DNA of 44,272 bases from Candidatus Bacteroides intestinavium (GTDB lineage: Bacteria; Bacteroidota; Bacteroidia; Bacteroidales; Bacteroidaceae), in contig DWZE01000057.1 of the NCBI GenBank assembly GCA_019118325.1, forward strand, positions 1 to 44,272, given 5' to 3'. Positions 44,148 through 44,272 of the stretch are shown piece by piece. The position numbers and the translations under genes are program-made. The notes below the pieces were generated by a model, which was given only the letters and a program-made list of their open reading frames with translations, was not told the origin of the DNA and searched no databases. Each line of letters opens with the position of its first letter. Positions within the stretch are counted from its first letter, which is position 1.

Positions 44148-44177
44148 TAAGTAGATGTGGATATTTAGTTTGTACGA
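44148..44177 (+). repeat. AGTAGATG...TTTAGTTTGTA repeat motif, copy 4
   Basis: The same motif as at 5894-5926, with one change in the TTTAGTTTATA part. It abuts the ACGCAGATGACGC-family repeat. Confidence 0.6.
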
Positions 44178-44183
44178 TAAATA

Positions 44184-44272
44184 GGAATTTAATTCTTTAG
44201 ACGCAGATGACGCGGATGCTGCTGATCTATAATCTTTGATAACGGATAATCAGTCAATAAAGAAAATGAATC
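44184..44272. repeat. ACGCAGATGACGC-family hairpin repeat, cut by the window end
   Basis: GGAATTTAATTCTTTAGACG, CAGATGACGCGGATG, and the core TATAATCTTTGATAACGG are as in the copies at 14781 and 33584. The right arm lies beyond the window. Confidence 0.75.

Overview
The window looks like a chromosomal segment of a fairly GC-rich member of the Bacteroidaceae (Bacteroides or a close relative). The pointers are a SusC/SusD outer-membrane pair, lipoproteins with a typical lipobox, DUF4271 and DUF3098 genes, a menaquinone operon, an L-fucose operon of Bacteroides type, and several promoters of the Bacteroides kind (-33 TTTG and -7 TAnnTTTG). I cannot name the species from sequence alone.

Layout. 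0.1-0.3 kb: a complete tRNA-Gln unit with promoter and terminator, minus strand. 0.4-8 kb, minus strand: a beta-propeller lipoprotein, tyrS, the cluster DUF4271-hemD-rnpA-yidD-tatD, and the overlapping pair metK/LOG-family hydrolase. 8.2-8.8 kb: a 21-unit 12-bp tandem array beside a REP-like palindromic element. 9-13.9 kb: an isolated susC/susD pair, minus strand. 13.9-15.2 kb: a gene-free stretch packed with several repeat families. 15.2-21.8 kb, plus strand: fucI-fucO-fucA-fucK-fucP, which imports L-fucose and takes it to DHAP and 1,2-propanediol. 22.1-27.6 kb, minus strand: methyltransferase-ftsX-DUF3098-uppP-truB-queA-folK, a housekeeping cluster. 27.7-30.1 kb: a GH3 glycosidase, minus strand. 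30.8-37.9 kb, plus strand: menF-menD-menB-menC, an AT-rich DUF1016/PDDEXK nuclease gene broken by one in-frame stop, then menE; this is the chorismate to DHNA-CoA part of menaquinone synthesis. 37.9-40.4 kb, minus strand: miaB and an MBL-fold hydrolase. 40.5-44.1 kb, plus strand: a large GH2 lipoprotein.

The genes are mostly ordinary. The unusual content is between them. Four separate loci carry exactly four GATATC palindromes spaced exactly 22 bp apart (16 of 16 sites). Two of these arrays sit inside homologous ~182-bp elements with 17-bp terminal inverted repeats, lying in opposite orientation, and one of those is flanked by a 9-bp direct repeat, as a non-autonomous transposable element (MITE) would be. 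A different 22-bp tandem array lies between menB and menC. At least four further hairpin families (GGAGTTA arms, ACGCAGATGACGC arms, TTAGTG arms, and an AGTAGATG terminal motif) are dispersed through the spacers, some inside operons, and they often abut or nest in each other. No transposase that could move them is present in the window. The 22-bp phased GATATC arrays are my best candidate for something undescribed.
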